A program made the translations under genes and the position numbers. DNA of 64,000 bases from Dicaeum eximium (Eukaryota > Chordata > Aves > Passeriformes > Dicaeidae), in NCBI GenBank assembly GCA_013396995.1, contig VWZP01010561.1, forward strand, positions 159,767-223,766. Direction: 5' to 3'. Below the pieces are notes generated by a model. The model saw only the letters and a list, made by a program, of their open reading frames with translations, did no database searches and was not told the DNA's origin. Shown here one piece after another: positions 24,701 through 35,919 of this stretch (position 1 is the first letter of the stretch; each line of letters starts with the position of its first letter).

Positions 24701-27700
24701 CTTTTCTTACTCTCCCAAATGATGGTCCTTGATGATGTAAATACGGCTGATAGACTTTAGGCAGTCCATATTTTCTGATAGAAAATTTTAGATATAGTAT
24801 TCCACAGTGAACTCTACCCTATTCTTGAATTTCTGCTGCTTACACATGCCTTTTCTGTGAAATTTAGATGTTGCTATGCACTTGAGAATTTTCATGATCT
24901 ATTGATCATGAGGCACTATTTCTTGGTCTCCTGGACACCCATTGTTACTTTTTGAAAATAGCACACATTATCTGGAATTTGAAATTTAGGAGAATTTATT
25001 CCATGTCAATTACCTTCCTGCTTCAAAAGCAAGTTGGTAATATCTCTGAATTTAAAATATGCCTGCTTAGGTTAGTTTTTTAGTCTAGGTACCTGCTGTT
25101 TTGGATCTCTTACTAGTACTTTCCCCACAAGTCCATCAAGGCACATTTAACTCTTACAGCCATACTGCATTTGAAGAGTTATCAGGGAGAGGAGAGCAGG
25201 GGTGAGTTTATTCCTCTAGTAAAGTGACATTTGTGATGTATTTTGATTTCTTTACCCTCTTCTCTTTCTTCTCTCTTCAGTCCTTATGCTTCACATTACA
25301 GAATTGTAATGCTACACATTACAGAAATTACATTCTGGAATTTCTCTTGACATCATTGATAAATCTGTCCTTAAACCTATAATCACGTGCTCACTTTTCC
25401 ATTATTCAGGGAAAATGCTGTTCTGAGATGACATTCCTGCTCCATTTTATCTGTTTCTTTTCAGGAACTCTGAGTTCCTCTTTTTAACAAGCTCATTTTA
25501 TTACTCACGCAGTTAATTCTGCTTGAATTTTCTATTGGCAAATCTACACTTCGTAGTTAGATAGCAAATTTACTGAGCTGTATTAAGTTGCTGAATATTA
25601 AGTTGCACTAGCTTTTATTTCCAAGAACATGTGGAAGCTGAAGATTATAAGGTTCTGCTGTGGATTAAAAGTACACAAGCAGTTTCACACTGCAGTTTTT
25701 TTATATACAAATGTTTCATGTATTCACTGCTTCTTTTTTTTAGTAGTTTGGTAACAGCTGTTTGTGGTACTGTGTTGTTAAGGTGCAGAGGGATCAACAT
25801 TGATGTCATACTTTTCAAAAAACCAAATACAGGCCCTGAAGCCAAAAATAACATTCAGCACCTTAAGGGACTTGCAGTGTCCAGTGTTACAAAGTAATGA
25901 TCTACCAGGAAAACCAGAGGAGTCCTGCAGTACAGAGGAGCTCTTTGAATGGTTGGGTGCTGTCTTGAATCAAGTTAACTTGTAAGTACTTGAATTTGTT
26001 TGATCTGTAAAAATGTTTTAAGTAAGGAAAGCCACAACTTATTTGAAGAAATAGTTGAATAGTAATTAAGACAGGCACTGTTTTGTAAGTGGGAGTCTTT
26101 TATGCAGTTAAATGTTTGTTGTAAGTCTTGAATGACTTTATCTGTGTTTTTAGGAGTACCCATATGTCACTGTTGTCCACGAACACAAAGACAAGGACTC
26201 CAGTACAGAAGGTTAAAACATCAGAAGGCTTTATTGATACAAATGGAGCACCCTTTTATAATGTTTCTCTAATGCTAAAAGTGATTGGTTATTAACAATG
26301 ACACCTCTCTATTACCATTGGTTAAGTGAGAGAAACAGTATCTTCTATGTTATGAAAATGGGGTAGAAAAATACCACCTGCTGTTTTGAGAAAGAATATA
26401 GGTTATAGAGATTGTAGAATCTCTCTTGGGAAGTGAGAAGTTTTCCCTTGGGAAGAAAAACCTTAGCAGACCTGCAGCTAGGAAACTTCAGAGGCATGGG
26501 ATTGTCAGCACCATACCCATATGTACTGGATTGAGCTAATTTTCTTCATAGTAACTGGTGGGGCACAGTGCTTTGGATCTGTGACCAGGAGTGTTGATAA
26601 CAGGGGATGTTCCAGCTATTGATGGGCAGGGCTTGCACAGTCTGAAGGCCTCTCTGTCTCTCCTACGGCCCTGCCAGTCAGGAGGCTGGGAGAGAACCCA
26701 GCCAGGACAGCAGACCCCAGCTGAGCAGAGGGATATCCCACACCATGGGATATGGTGACATGCTCAGCAGCAAAAGCTGGGGCAAGGAGGGGTGGGAAAG
26801 TTTTGGAGTTCTAGCATTTGTCTTCCCAAGTCAGTTAGAAGCCCTGCCTACCTGGAGATGGCTGCACGTCTGCCTGCCCGTGGGAAGTGGTCACTTAATT
26901 CCTTTGCGTGCTTTGCTTTCATGTGGAACTTTTCCTCTGCTTATTAAATTGTCTTTATCTCAACCCATGCATTTTCTCCCATTACCCTTTCAGTTCCAGG
27001 TGGGAGTGAGCTGTGTGGTGTTTGGGTGCTTACAGGGTTAACCCACAGCACCATGACATCTTTCATATTGATTGCTTGGTCACTAGTTACTTTGGCATTA
27101 ATTTAGATGATACACATAGATCCTACTTGTTTGGTACAAATTCTGATTACTGAGACATCCTATAGAATATTTAAAGCATATTTATTTCAGTTACTTTATT
27201 CTTTTTTCTTCCAGAGACAACAAATCTTCCAGCTTCTTATCAACCTACTGCTGCCCTGAGCCCAACACAGTGGTGGAAAAAGCTTTTTTGTGCACAATCA
27301 CAGGCTTTATAATTCCTGAGAAGATTATTCAGTTATTGGAGCAGCTGTGGTAAGGACTGACAGCAGCACATTACTATAACACTTGTACTCAAACACTTCT
27401 TATTTGAAATCACTTTCAAATACTTTTCAGTTGGAAATAAATAGCAAAATATATAAATGTAGACTTTTATTTTAATTAGGAAATTACCTGGAAGCTTGAC
27501 ATCAGTGTAAAAAAAGTAATAAACAATTTTGAATGCCTCAAATTTGAAAAAGCCTGCCCTTTATTCTAGTCATGACTTTGGTTTTTATCTGAATTTCTAA
27601 GAAACTGGCTGTATGGTACTCCTACATTTTTAAAATGTGGAGTGGATAGTATCTGGTTTTGATTATTCATAATCTATTTCCTCTCTGGTGGTAAAAGTAT

Positions 27701-28302
27701 TTGTGTCAAGCATAGCCTTAGACTGCATTACTTCCTCCAACGTCTTTTTTCTTCCCTGATAGCAATTGTTCTCATTAAATGTTCCATTTTCTGAAAGACA
27801 GTGCATGCTGTAGGAAAGTCAGAACTGCTACTTTACAACTAAGAACTTTTTCTAATTGCTACAACCTGCAGGTTTGGCATGTACTATGCCATAACTATGG
27901 TAGGAATAATAGATAGTCAATCTTACTTTGTTCCCTAATGTATTCTGAATATTTTCTTTTGAGTTTATTTATTGTGGACTAAACTTTTTAAGTGTTAGTA
28001 AATTGTCACTGAACTGTCTTTGATTGTTTTACTTTATACTGTAGACTTGAATGTGCTGCCTATTCCATTATAATCACTGATTGTCTTGTCTTCTTGCTTG
28101 CAGTTGCTATTTTGGTGAACCAAAACTGGCGTATTGGCTGACCTTAACGGTGCATGGCTTTGCAGACAGCCCTGTTTCCTGGAGAGAAAGTGAGCATGGC
28201 TTCCACAAAGGAGGAGAGAACTTGTACAACTTTGTCATTTTTAGAAACCTGGACTACTGGCTTCAGATGGCTGTAGGAGCTCATGATGATTGTCCTCCAT
28301 AA
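15584..28302 (+). CDS. RPP40: RPP40, ribonuclease P/MRP protein subunit p40 (complete, 8 coding exons)
   Basis: The coding exons are 15584-15703, 17684-17828, 19058-19126, 21124-21219, 22388-22513, 25789-25981, 27215-27349 and 28104-28302. They total 1083 bases including TAA, giving 360 residues against about 363 for the human protein. All introns are GT-AG and every junction keeps the frame. RPP40 is a protein subunit of nuclear RNase P, which removes tRNA 5' leaders, and of RNase MRP, which processes rRNA. In the human RNase P structure it belongs to the palm module with POP5, RPP14 and RPP30. Family hallmarks seen are VSFLIPECG (residue 41 on), GSCYALTY, LDKDTYEE-like SVDKDTYEELGLQGHP, LRDLQCPVLQS, TYCCPEP and the C-terminal FADSPVSW...QMAVGAHDDCPP. 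ATG 15584 is chosen because it is the first in-frame ATG, has G at -3 and leads directly into the conserved APRHLLVCE segment. Confidence 0.96.
15757..15791 (+). repeat. (GGGAA)7 microsatellite in RPP40 intron 1
   Basis: Seven exact GGGAA units (equivalently AAGGG) start 53 bases after the exon 1 donor. Each unit supplies a GGG run, so four or more neighbouring units could form a G-quadruplex in the DNA or in the nascent intron RNA. The purine strand is the RPP40 sense strand. Confidence 0.95.
15792..17683 (+). other. RPP40: RPP40 intron 1, remainder
   Basis: The first 170 bases are still CpG-rich, then composition returns to AT-rich. A low-complexity A/C tract with AAAC units lies at about 17398-17460. 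Nothing else is recognised. The acceptor AG is at 17682-17683 after a T-rich tract. Confidence 0.7.
17684..17828 (+). CDS. RPP40: RPP40 coding exon 2 (residues 41-88 plus first base of 89)
   Basis: The exon starts with GTG TCT TTT TTG, translating to VSFLIPECGMLPE, a well-conserved block of the family. It ends in FVKK plus one base before donor GTAAGG. Length is 145 bases, and the phase passes correctly to exon 3. Confidence 0.96.
19058..19126 (+). CDS. RPP40: RPP40 coding exon 3 (residues 89-111 plus first base of 112)
   Basis: This 69-base exon translates to SCYALTYKTKIDQDNTAALLPN after the split glycine. It is flanked by acceptor AG at 19056-19057 and donor GTATGG at 19127. The segment closely matches the human family sequence in content and length. 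Confidence 0.96.
19560..20085 (+). mobile_element. CR1 LINE 3' fragment in RPP40 intron 3, sense orientation
   Basis: About 525 bases match the conserved CR1 3' end. They begin with the CATCCAGCTCTGGG region and continue through TAGCCTGGAGAAGAGAA and GGATGGAACTGGATGATC. The end carries the characteristic CR1 tail of short repeats of the ATTCTGTG type (GGATTCTGTGAGGATTCTG at about 20060-20083). It is 5'-truncated and diverged, with no intact reading frame. Confidence 0.93.
21124..21219 (+). CDS. RPP40: RPP40 coding exon 4 (residues 112-143 plus first base of 144)
   Basis: The exon encodes KLILSVDKDTYEELGLQGHP and then SRYSGKKVMRY. It is 96 bases long with donor GTAAGT at 21220. SVDKDTYEE and LQGHP are strong family matches. 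Confidence 0.96.
22388..22513 (+). CDS. RPP40: RPP40 coding exon 5 (residues 144-185 plus first base of 186)
   Basis: The acceptor is TTCTGCAG and the donor GTAAAT. The translation includes ISIDLTDAGF and, at its end, EKKPLEFDFLLAWYNT, which matches the conserved KKPL-FDFLLAW block of p40. The middle (HPESKKHNRV) is more variable. Confidence 0.95.
25789..25981 (+). CDS. RPP40: RPP40 coding exon 6 (residues 186-249 plus two bases of 250)
   Basis: This is the second longest coding exon, at 193 bases. It encodes MSYFSKNQIQ, then STLRDLQCPVLQS and ELFEWLGAVLNQVN. Acceptor AG is at 25787-25788. The alternative AG two bases later would break the frame, which fixes the start. Confidence 0.95.
26165..26513 (-). 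mobile_element. Solo LTR of an endogenous retrovirus, antisense, RPP40 intron 6
   Basis: On the - strand this 349-base unit starts TGG and ends GACA. It has a TATA-like TTATAAAAGG (26252-26261 on +), then an AATAAA signal (26230-26235), then a short U5-like end. That is the order expected of an LTR. The unit is flanked on both sides by the identical 8 bases TACCCATA (26157-26164 and 26514-26521), read as a target-site duplication. Retroviral duplications are usually 4-6 bases, so part of the match may be chance. No internal viral gene is present. The family is not named with confidence. Confidence 0.8.
26522..27050 (+). mobile_element. Second solo LTR (avian ERVL-like), sense, abutting the first
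   Basis: About 529 bases begin TGTACTGG and end CCACAGCA. They match in overall order an LTR family common in bird genomes. Recognisable stretches include AATTTTCTTCATAGTAACTG near the 5' end and TCTTTATCTCAACCCATGC near the 3' end, with an ATTAAA signal at 26943-26948. Flanks CCATA (left) and CCATG (right) agree in four of five bases, plausible as a diverged 5-base target duplication. No viral coding sequence remains. It lies in RPP40 intron 6, about 160 bases before exon 7. Confidence 0.8.
27215..27349 (+). CDS. RPP40: RPP40 coding exon 7 (residues 250-294 plus two bases of 295)
   Basis: The exon encodes FLSTYCCPEPNTVVEKA and CTITGFIIPEKIIQLLEQL, both closely matching the p40 family. Donor is GTAAGG. 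The split TG/T codon gives cysteine on joining to exon 8. Confidence 0.96.
28104..28302 (+). CDS. RPP40: RPP40 coding exon 8 (residues 295-360, stop)
   Basis: The terminal exon translates to CYFGEPKLAYWLTLTVHGFA, then DSPVSWRE, GGENLYNFVIF and the hallmark C-terminus QMAVGAHDDCPP before TAA. The C-terminal block is the most conserved part of the protein. Confidence 0.97.
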
Positions 28303-28385
28303 AGCTATGTCCACAGAAGAAGTTTTCTAATAATCCCTTGTTACTGACAGAAAACTAATAAAATATTTTTTACAAGTAGTTATGT
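28303..28385 (+). other. RPP40: RPP40 3' UTR (short)
   Basis: The AATAAA hexamer at 28357-28362 lies 55 bases after the stop, so the 3' UTR is probably only about 80 bases. The cleavage position (about 28375-28385) is inferred from the usual 10-30 base spacing. Later signals could also be used. Confidence 0.6.
28357..28362 (+). terminator. RPP40: RPP40 polyadenylation signal AATAAA
   Basis: A canonical hexamer on the sense strand soon after the stop codon, in a locally A/T-rich context. Confidence 0.7.
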
Positions 28386-30405
28386 AACAGATTAAGTACT
28401 AAGAGTCTGTTCATGTTTTTGTTATTTATAGCAGTGGAAGGAATGGCTTTTTGTTTCTTCCCTGTCATACACTGCCTTCTGAAAAACTTCACAAAACTTC
28501 CCAGCTTTTAGAAAAGTTAAGTTTTTGAGAGTTTTTCTCAGGAATTGACTGTAGGTAGTCCTCTTTTCCAGGAGCAAATTTGGAATTTGAAAGTTAGCCT
28601 TACAGATTGCTAGCTAAAATATTTGACAGGAAAGCTAATTTTGGGATTGTTTTATTTATTTACATTAAAGATCTGCAAAACCTTCATATCCCTGTTTAAG
28701 ATATTTCAGCCTATATGCTAGCAAAAAAACAGAGGGGAGGATGTGTTCTCCCAGATTTGGTAGGGAGTAGGAGAATAAAGGTGAGGAGAAGGTGTGTGGC
28801 ACTGGGAGGAACACCCATTAAATGTGGAAAAAGTGAAGGCTTACTGACCTGCCCCCCTGATTTTGCAGATCACAGTTGATTATCAGAAGTATGTTTCTGA
28901 CAGTGATGCAAAATTCTGCTGCTTCCTTTCTTAAGTGACCTACACACACACACAAAAACTCTGCTTTCAAAGGAAGGTGTGGTTCTTGCTTACTGGGCTA
29001 CTCATGGAGCTGAGTCCCACTGCGGTGTTATTGCAGACATTTCTGGGAAGAAAGCTGTGGGCATGCCCTCACACAATGCACTTGATGTGAAACAGGTTTC
29101 ATTAACAATAAGTACTAGTGCTGAGAGCATTGGCAGCTACAAAGAATCCACGCTACTCCTGTTGAAATCCATGGAAAGGTGGATGGTGGTTTGGGGAAGG
29201 CGGGATTTGGGGTTTGTTTTAAGGAGTGGGTATGTATCAATAAAGTACCAAGGCAGTGCTAAAATTGAAGTTGTTCACTTGATGGAATGAGAGATTGGTA
29301 CTGGAAATTGGGGAGAAGCTGTAGTGGAAATGTCAGGGTGAGTGGCACAGAGAAGCAGAAAGACCATGGGAAGCAGCCAAGCACTATTTTTATCTGTTTG
29401 TTGTTTCTCTTCAGTGAGGAGAGCCATGCTGGATGATTTACTGGGTGGTATTTGTCTGCCACACCCCTCCACTACCCATAGCCCCCTTTTGCTCAAGTTC
29501 TGCTACATGTCCTACAAACACAACTCTGATGAATCAGAAAAACAATTTTCTAAATTATGATGTTGTTTGTCAAAATTGTGCTGCCATGAGATGTTTCTAG
29601 TAGGCTAGCAGAAGCAGAAGTTACATGTACAGACACAGACTCACACAATCACAAACTGAATAGACAATGGTACAAGAGTCTGGGAAAATGCTTGCCTTGG
29701 CACATGACTAGGGAATATAACATGGTTGTGTTTCCTTACTGTGGATCAGTGTGAAGGGCTTGAGTTGTTGGCTGAAGTCTGCTTTTGAAAGTGTCTGTTG
29801 AGGCATTATGTACTTGAGCCTTCCTGGAAACAAAAAGTATCTTCCTTTTTCCTCTTCACCAGAAGGTCGAGTTTTTACTTGAGCCTTCCTGGAAGCTACA
29901 CCTGTAGCAAAAATACCAATATGAAGTTTAAAAAATCCTAAATTTTTATGAAAAATTAAAGTTTGTAGCTTCAGAGCCACTAACTGTAGGCCCTGTGAAT
30001 GTGATCATCTTTCTACCAGATTCTAATAAAACCTTTTCCTCAACAGTGTGCATGTGGGCATAAAAACAAATGTAATATATACTGCTTGAGGGGAAAAAAC
30101 CACGCAGAAGTAAGAATCTCATGTGGGTGGGTTTGCTTTCCATAGTGGTTCTAGAAGCAGCTGTGGGACTTAACTCTGAAGTGGCAGCAGTACAGTAGGA
30201 CCAGGTGAAGAGATTTTCCTAATGAGTACTTGGTTGCAAGAGCACATTGGGCTCTTTGGTGGAGAAGGAGCTGCAGAACTTCTGGTGGGTACACAGTGAT
30301 TGCCTCAGAGAGACCCTTCTGGAAGGCAAGCTGAGAAAAAGGATTTCAGTTCCCAGTTGTCCTCAGCATGTGAGTATGAAGGTTAATTGTTCTTTTTTTT
30401 TTTTT

Positions 30406-30434
30406 NNNNNNNNNNNNNNNNNNNNNNNNNNNNN
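30406..30434. other. Assembly gap (29 N) inside a poly(T) tract
   Basis: T runs lie on both sides of 29 ambiguous bases. The gap most likely marks an unresolved homopolymer or a short sequence behind it. The true length is unknown. Confidence 0.98.
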
Positions 30435-33400
30435 TTTTTTTGTGGATGTCTAGGGAAATCTCAGCAGATTGGTCAGTAGTTACCTTCACCTTCTGTGTGC
30501 ATAGGCAATGGACTGCAAGCATTTCTCAAAGCTCAGTTTTGTAGTGCCTGTGCTGCATCCTACAGTCCATAGTTGTCTGGTGGTGGTTTCAAACAGCTTT
30601 TCCAGCCAAGGAAGGGATTAAAATACTGTCTGTGAATCCCGTAACTTGAGTTGCTAGGTTGGTTTCTAGCTTTCTCCTGATTTCTTTAAACTGGTATAAA
30701 GTAAAATTGAAAAGCCTCTTGCAGTTGATAGGCACTGTAGTTGGTCTAATCTTGGGCTCTGTGAGGTGATATCATGCTAAACACATCCATGCTTCCTAGC
30801 AAGGTCCAGTGTTGCACTCACCTCTAAGGAAAGAGGCTTTCCTGTGCTTGCTGGATTTTGTAGTTGCAGAGAAGAAAAACTGGAGTGGAATTTACTCCTA
30901 TCCTACCTCCTGAAAAAAAAAAAAAAAAAAAAGACAATGAACCTGAGGGATTTTTTTTTTCCTGGGGTGAAGTACAGTAGTGCCCTTTACCATCTGAGTA
31001 CTGTGTCTCTCCAGGAGACTCCCAAGCATGGAGGAGACCCTTGCTGAGAAGAGGAAGAGGAAGGCGTTGCTCACATGTTTGGGGATCCCGTTAGGAGGCA
31101 AGATCTGAGCCAGATGAGCAGTAGTTCAAGGAAGAATTGGGCAGGGCACATGAGATGGAGATAAGAGTTTTTGCCTGAGAATGAAAGGTGGTTGCTGGTG
31201 ATGTTCTTGCCCTTTGTGCCTGCCTGTAAGGGAGGACAGGAAAATGCAAAAGGTTCCTGAGAGCTGCAAAAGTAATGGGGAGCAGCTGTGCACCAGCTGC
31301 TTCTGAGATCAAAGGCGACTAAGTGCTTACTAAAAAAATTTGCCTCAGGGGAGTGTTTTATCTAGCATGGGGAAGGAGAGCCAAATATCTGAATGCAGAG
31401 ACAAGCCTGAGGCAAGCTGGTTGTGCGAGAAGTAGAGGTTTTGTTGTCCTGGAATGCCGACAGACAGTGATAAGCCGCTACTTGAGAGCTAGGGAATTGC
31501 TCTGCTTTAACCTCAGCCTTTCTACTGAGCTGTGCAGTCCTGCCTCTCTGCTGGTGGATGGAGAGGGAATTTTGTTGAGAGATTACTGGGGGGTAGCAGA
31601 ACCCTCTGGAAATGGGCCACAAAGACTGCATGCTTTTCCAGGCACACTATGCTTGACTAAGTGTTTATGTGTGTTCATAGATTGGTGGGTGTAGAACAAA
31701 TAGAGGACAAATTTTCATGTTGACAGACAAAGATTAAAGCTGAGGTGGCTGGATAATTTGTGTTACACAAAATCACTCTAAATAGAACATATCTGCCTTT
31801 TTGGTTTGCAAATGCTGCCTGAATCAGAAACCTGTCTGGAGAAATAAAGGTATGTATCCCATAAAGGCGTGCATCCCTTTAGGAACAGTGGGAGAGTTGG
31901 TGATAGTGCTACCATTGTGTGAAGAAAGGAATATTAGCATGAGAGGACTTTGAGAAAAGTTAGAGATAAGGGTGTGAAAGAGAAATTTCTTTCTCAGATC
32001 CCAGAGATTCTGTGGTTGCGAGGGAAAACCAGCGAGACTTGGCACAGGTAGAGTTTGGGGAATGCAGGAGAGACAAGAACCTGTGCTAATCTAAGGCAGC
32101 TTGAAAGGGAGGTGACAGAGCTTAATGAAAGAGAAACATCAGCTCTCTTCTGGTTGCATCATGCTCTCATTCACTGGGAAATATCCATTTTGGAGAGGCT
32201 AATCAATATGTAAAGTTGGATGACTGGAAAAAAAGCCAAGTTCATATCTCATCAGCCTGGGGTTTGCATAGCAATTATGGGAGTAAGGAAGGTTTCACAA
32301 AGATGGACCTTAATGTTCTTGTTGGAAATAATTTGTGTGCTTTTATTATTCCTTGCTACAGGCTGCCTCTCTTTGGTTTATAGAGAAGTTATAGAAATGC
32401 CAAAAATTTCCAACTGTCTTGAGATAGGTCAGATTCTGTTGATGTTGCTGTTAATTGCAATTAGCAGCTGGGCTGCTCACCCAATGCTGCAGAGCCATGG
32501 TGGAGTTTTGCTCATGCAGGGAGTGCCTCTGCTACAGCTACTACAAAAAGAAATGGCAAGGCAGACAAAAAGGAAAAGGAGAACTTAGAGGGATGTTTCT
32601 CTTCCCCCTCTCATGGGAGGTGCATGGTAAATCAGTGGCTGATCTGGGATTAGAATGAAGGTTTTTTGTAGCTAGTCCAGTACTCAAACTACTAGATTAT
32701 AGTTTCTCTGATGCTGTTAATTAAAGATTAATGCATGCAATTGACTCTGTCTTAATGTGGCAGCTATGCTGGAACATGCTTGAACTGTTTCTCTTTATTA
32801 TTTTCATTCAGAGTGGAGCTTAAAGACCAAAACTGGAGATGAATTCAATTAGTGGGCTATTAAATAACTACCAACTTCTGAATAGTGACAAGAACTTCAG
32901 AACTATTTACTATAAACTGAGACAACTTCTTATAAAGCAGTGGCCTCTGTTTCACCCTTGGAAGTAACTTCCAGCACTACTGAACAGTACTTATTTTAAT
33001 GCAGCTGTATACAGGAGCAAAAAGGGGGAGCTAAAGTGATGTTGAGCAGTTTTCAGCTTTCCAGAAAGCAAAGAGCAGGGAGCCTTGCCTAAGGCAAGTT
33101 TCTTTTAGTTGGCTGTCGTAGAACAATTTAGTTATTACAATATGGATATGTTTGACTTGGGTAATTGAAGAATATCCTAAGCAGTGGAATAGGCTCCACC
33201 CCACTGTAAAACATAGATAAATACTGTTATTAATATTATTGCTGTTAATGCCTAAGGCAGATGTCCACATTCTATAGATACTGACAGCCCTTCTGCATCA
33301 TCTATCAGTAGGGTTACAAAGGGACTAAGTTTTATTGTGTGGTCACTGTTGAATAACAGCACATTTATTGATTTATCATGAAGACAAGTATTTCTAATTT

Positions 33401-35882
33401 TGTCAGTGTTGAAGTTTTTAGCCCTGTTCAGTGCTGCCAGAAGGAGTATGCATTTTTAAAAGGCTTTATCTTGAGACTCTACAGGAAGCTAGTGCTATTA
33501 CATGGCAATTTTCAAAAGTTTTTGTAGTTTGGCATGGAATAAAATCCTTAACGAACTGGGCACCACTCTGTCATTTGGACAACGCCAATTCCTATTTATG
33601 AAGAGAGTTTTCTTCTTTGTTATTGATGGGAATTAAGAATTTAAATGATCAGCTTTTGCAGAGCAGATGCAAAACTCAGCAGTGATACATTGGTGGTTGT
33701 GCCTATTTTTGGTCAGATACTAAATCCATTTTTAGCTCTCCTGGTGTCAGAACAAGGTGTTGTAGCCCCATAAAATTATTTAAACGCGCTCACATATTTT
33801 TGAGCTTTGTGGTGGTTGGGTATAATTTGCTTTCCTATACTTGACTTCAATTCCCTATCATGAACTTGTGACTGATGTGACAGGAAGGTGGTGGTTTGTT
33901 CCTGGTGTCACTGATGTCTGTGCTGCTGTTCAGGATGCCATGACTTGCATCTCTCATGTTAAGTACTTCAGAATCACAGTCTGAGACTCGTGGAACCTCT
34001 GTGACTGCACTGATCTTAAAGGTCAGTAGGAATAGCTGGCATCTAGCAATTCAGTGTGTGGGTTTGCAAGTTCCATGAATTAAGTATTTAAAATTATATA
34101 AGCACCCTCAGCTTATATCTGTAAAAAGCATCAGTCCCTACAGAGTTTTGAAGACTTTCAAAAAGCATACCATGGTGGTGTTTATTTGTGACAATCAATT
34201 CCCCAGTGGCATTGACAGCCTTCAGGCTGGGTACCCAGCCCCACAAAGTGCATTTCCTCTTCTTAGAACAGAGGTGCAGAAAAGTGGATGTGCTGAGCTA
34301 CCTACACCAGCTGGGAGACTGTGTGAAGGATTACAGATACTGCTCTTTTGGATCCTACTGCAGCCTGCACTGGGGGAAGGGGAAAATTGGTGGAGGTTTT
34401 TTGCCTGGGTTTTTTTGGGGGTGGTGGGACAGGACATGAGGACAGAGAGTTTGAGATAGAAAGTGAAGGGTACCTGAAGTGCAGTGACAGAGACCTCTGG
34501 GTTTTACTTGTAGCCCCGGTAACAAATTGCTGGCTGACCTTCTGTGAATAGCTCGGCAGTTCTGGGCTGCTCTGACATTTCCTCTTTCAATGCAACAGCC
34601 TCAGAGATGCTCCTGGCTTTGCAAAGCACTCTGAGAGAGCCATAGTTTACAATTTAGTGCTCACAGAATTTACCTCAGAACATGGAATTGGTGCTTGCCA
34701 CATCCATTTTCCTCTGAAGACTGCTAATCAGAGCTGGGGTGGTTTTGGCCAGGGCTTCAGGGCAGAATAAATCTCATCTTTCCTCTACCTGCCTGGAGGG
34801 TGATGTAAGTGAAGGAAGTGGGATGGGGCTTACTCTGCTTAAGGCAAGACTGTGATGTGCTGAAAAACATGGCTCCATTTAGTCAGCCCATTGCAGAGAA
34901 CAGAAGGGTAACTAAGGGTGACATGGAGCATTTGGGATGTTTATAAAAATGTGAAATGGCTTTTCTTATTAAAAGAGTGGTTGTGCATCATTAAAGGTAT
35001 CAAAATTGAGGTGGGAACATGCTTTGTGAATCAGGAGGAAGAGCAGTCCTTAGCAGTTGCTAATCTGTTTATGTCCAGGCATGCTCAGAGTGTGGCTTTG
35101 AGGTCTGCAGCTCTTGTAATTGCCTGGAATATGTCACTCCACAGCAAGATTCATTGTTCTGCTCTCCCTGAGAGGAAGGCTGGGATTTTTAGCTGTAGGA
35201 CTTTGCTTTCAGTCGAGCAGGGAGACATTCCCGTGCATTGTTTTGCTGAAACACTATTAATTATGGCTCCCATTATAAGCATGTCAGTTCTGTGTGATCT
35301 AGGCAAAAATTGATGCATTTGGTGGGAAGCAGCCAGACCTTTATTTTGGGGATTATACATGAGGTTTAGCAGCCAAGTTTTTGATCCCTGTTGATAGAAG
35401 TCCCTTAAACTTTGCAGAATCAGTAGGATGCTTTTTTGGTTCCCTGATTTCTCAAAGGGTCAGAGACTTAGGGGTTTTTTTCTTTCCTTTTTCTCTGCTT
35501 CTTGCTGCCAGGCTTTCTTTGCTATTCCCCAAGCAACGCTCAAAACATTTAGACATTAAGCTTCTCATTAAATTAGAGTGAAATCAGAGCTCCGTGCCTT
35601 GCAACAACGATTTAGAGGGGCAAGATTCAGCAGGGATTGAACACGTTTTCAGGAAGCTGTACAAGATGTGGCTTCAAAAGGGCTTCCAGCCCAACCTCAC
35701 CCCTGTTACTTTGCATGGGAACCTCTCTCCCCTCTGCCTTCCCTTGAAGAGAAGCGAGTGCTTTTTTAAATAATGAAGAATTCCTGTAGCTTTCTTTCAA
35801 GTCCCCAAGGTATTGTTGGCCGTGGGAACCTCTCGTATGGCTCCTATGGAAGTGGGAGCTTGGAGTGTAGCCATGACAAGAA

Positions 35883-35919
35883 AGCTTGCATGCTTTCCAT
35901 GTAAGAAAGCACGCAAGCT
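35883..35919. other. Short near-perfect hairpin
   Basis: Two 15-base arms (35883-35897 and 35905-35919) are complementary at 14 of 15 positions around a 7-base loop. The odd pair is A-C on the + strand but becomes a G-U wobble in a - strand transcript, so a - strand RNA would be fully paired. The arms start AGCTTGCATGC. It is shorter than a typical pre-miRNA stem, and no known miRNA was recognised. Confidence 0.6.

Noticed and set aside
26165..27050. Possible full retroviral provirus in RPP40 intron 6
   Set aside because: The two LTRs are of different sequence, opposite orientation and directly adjacent, with no internal coding region. Each is a solo LTR.
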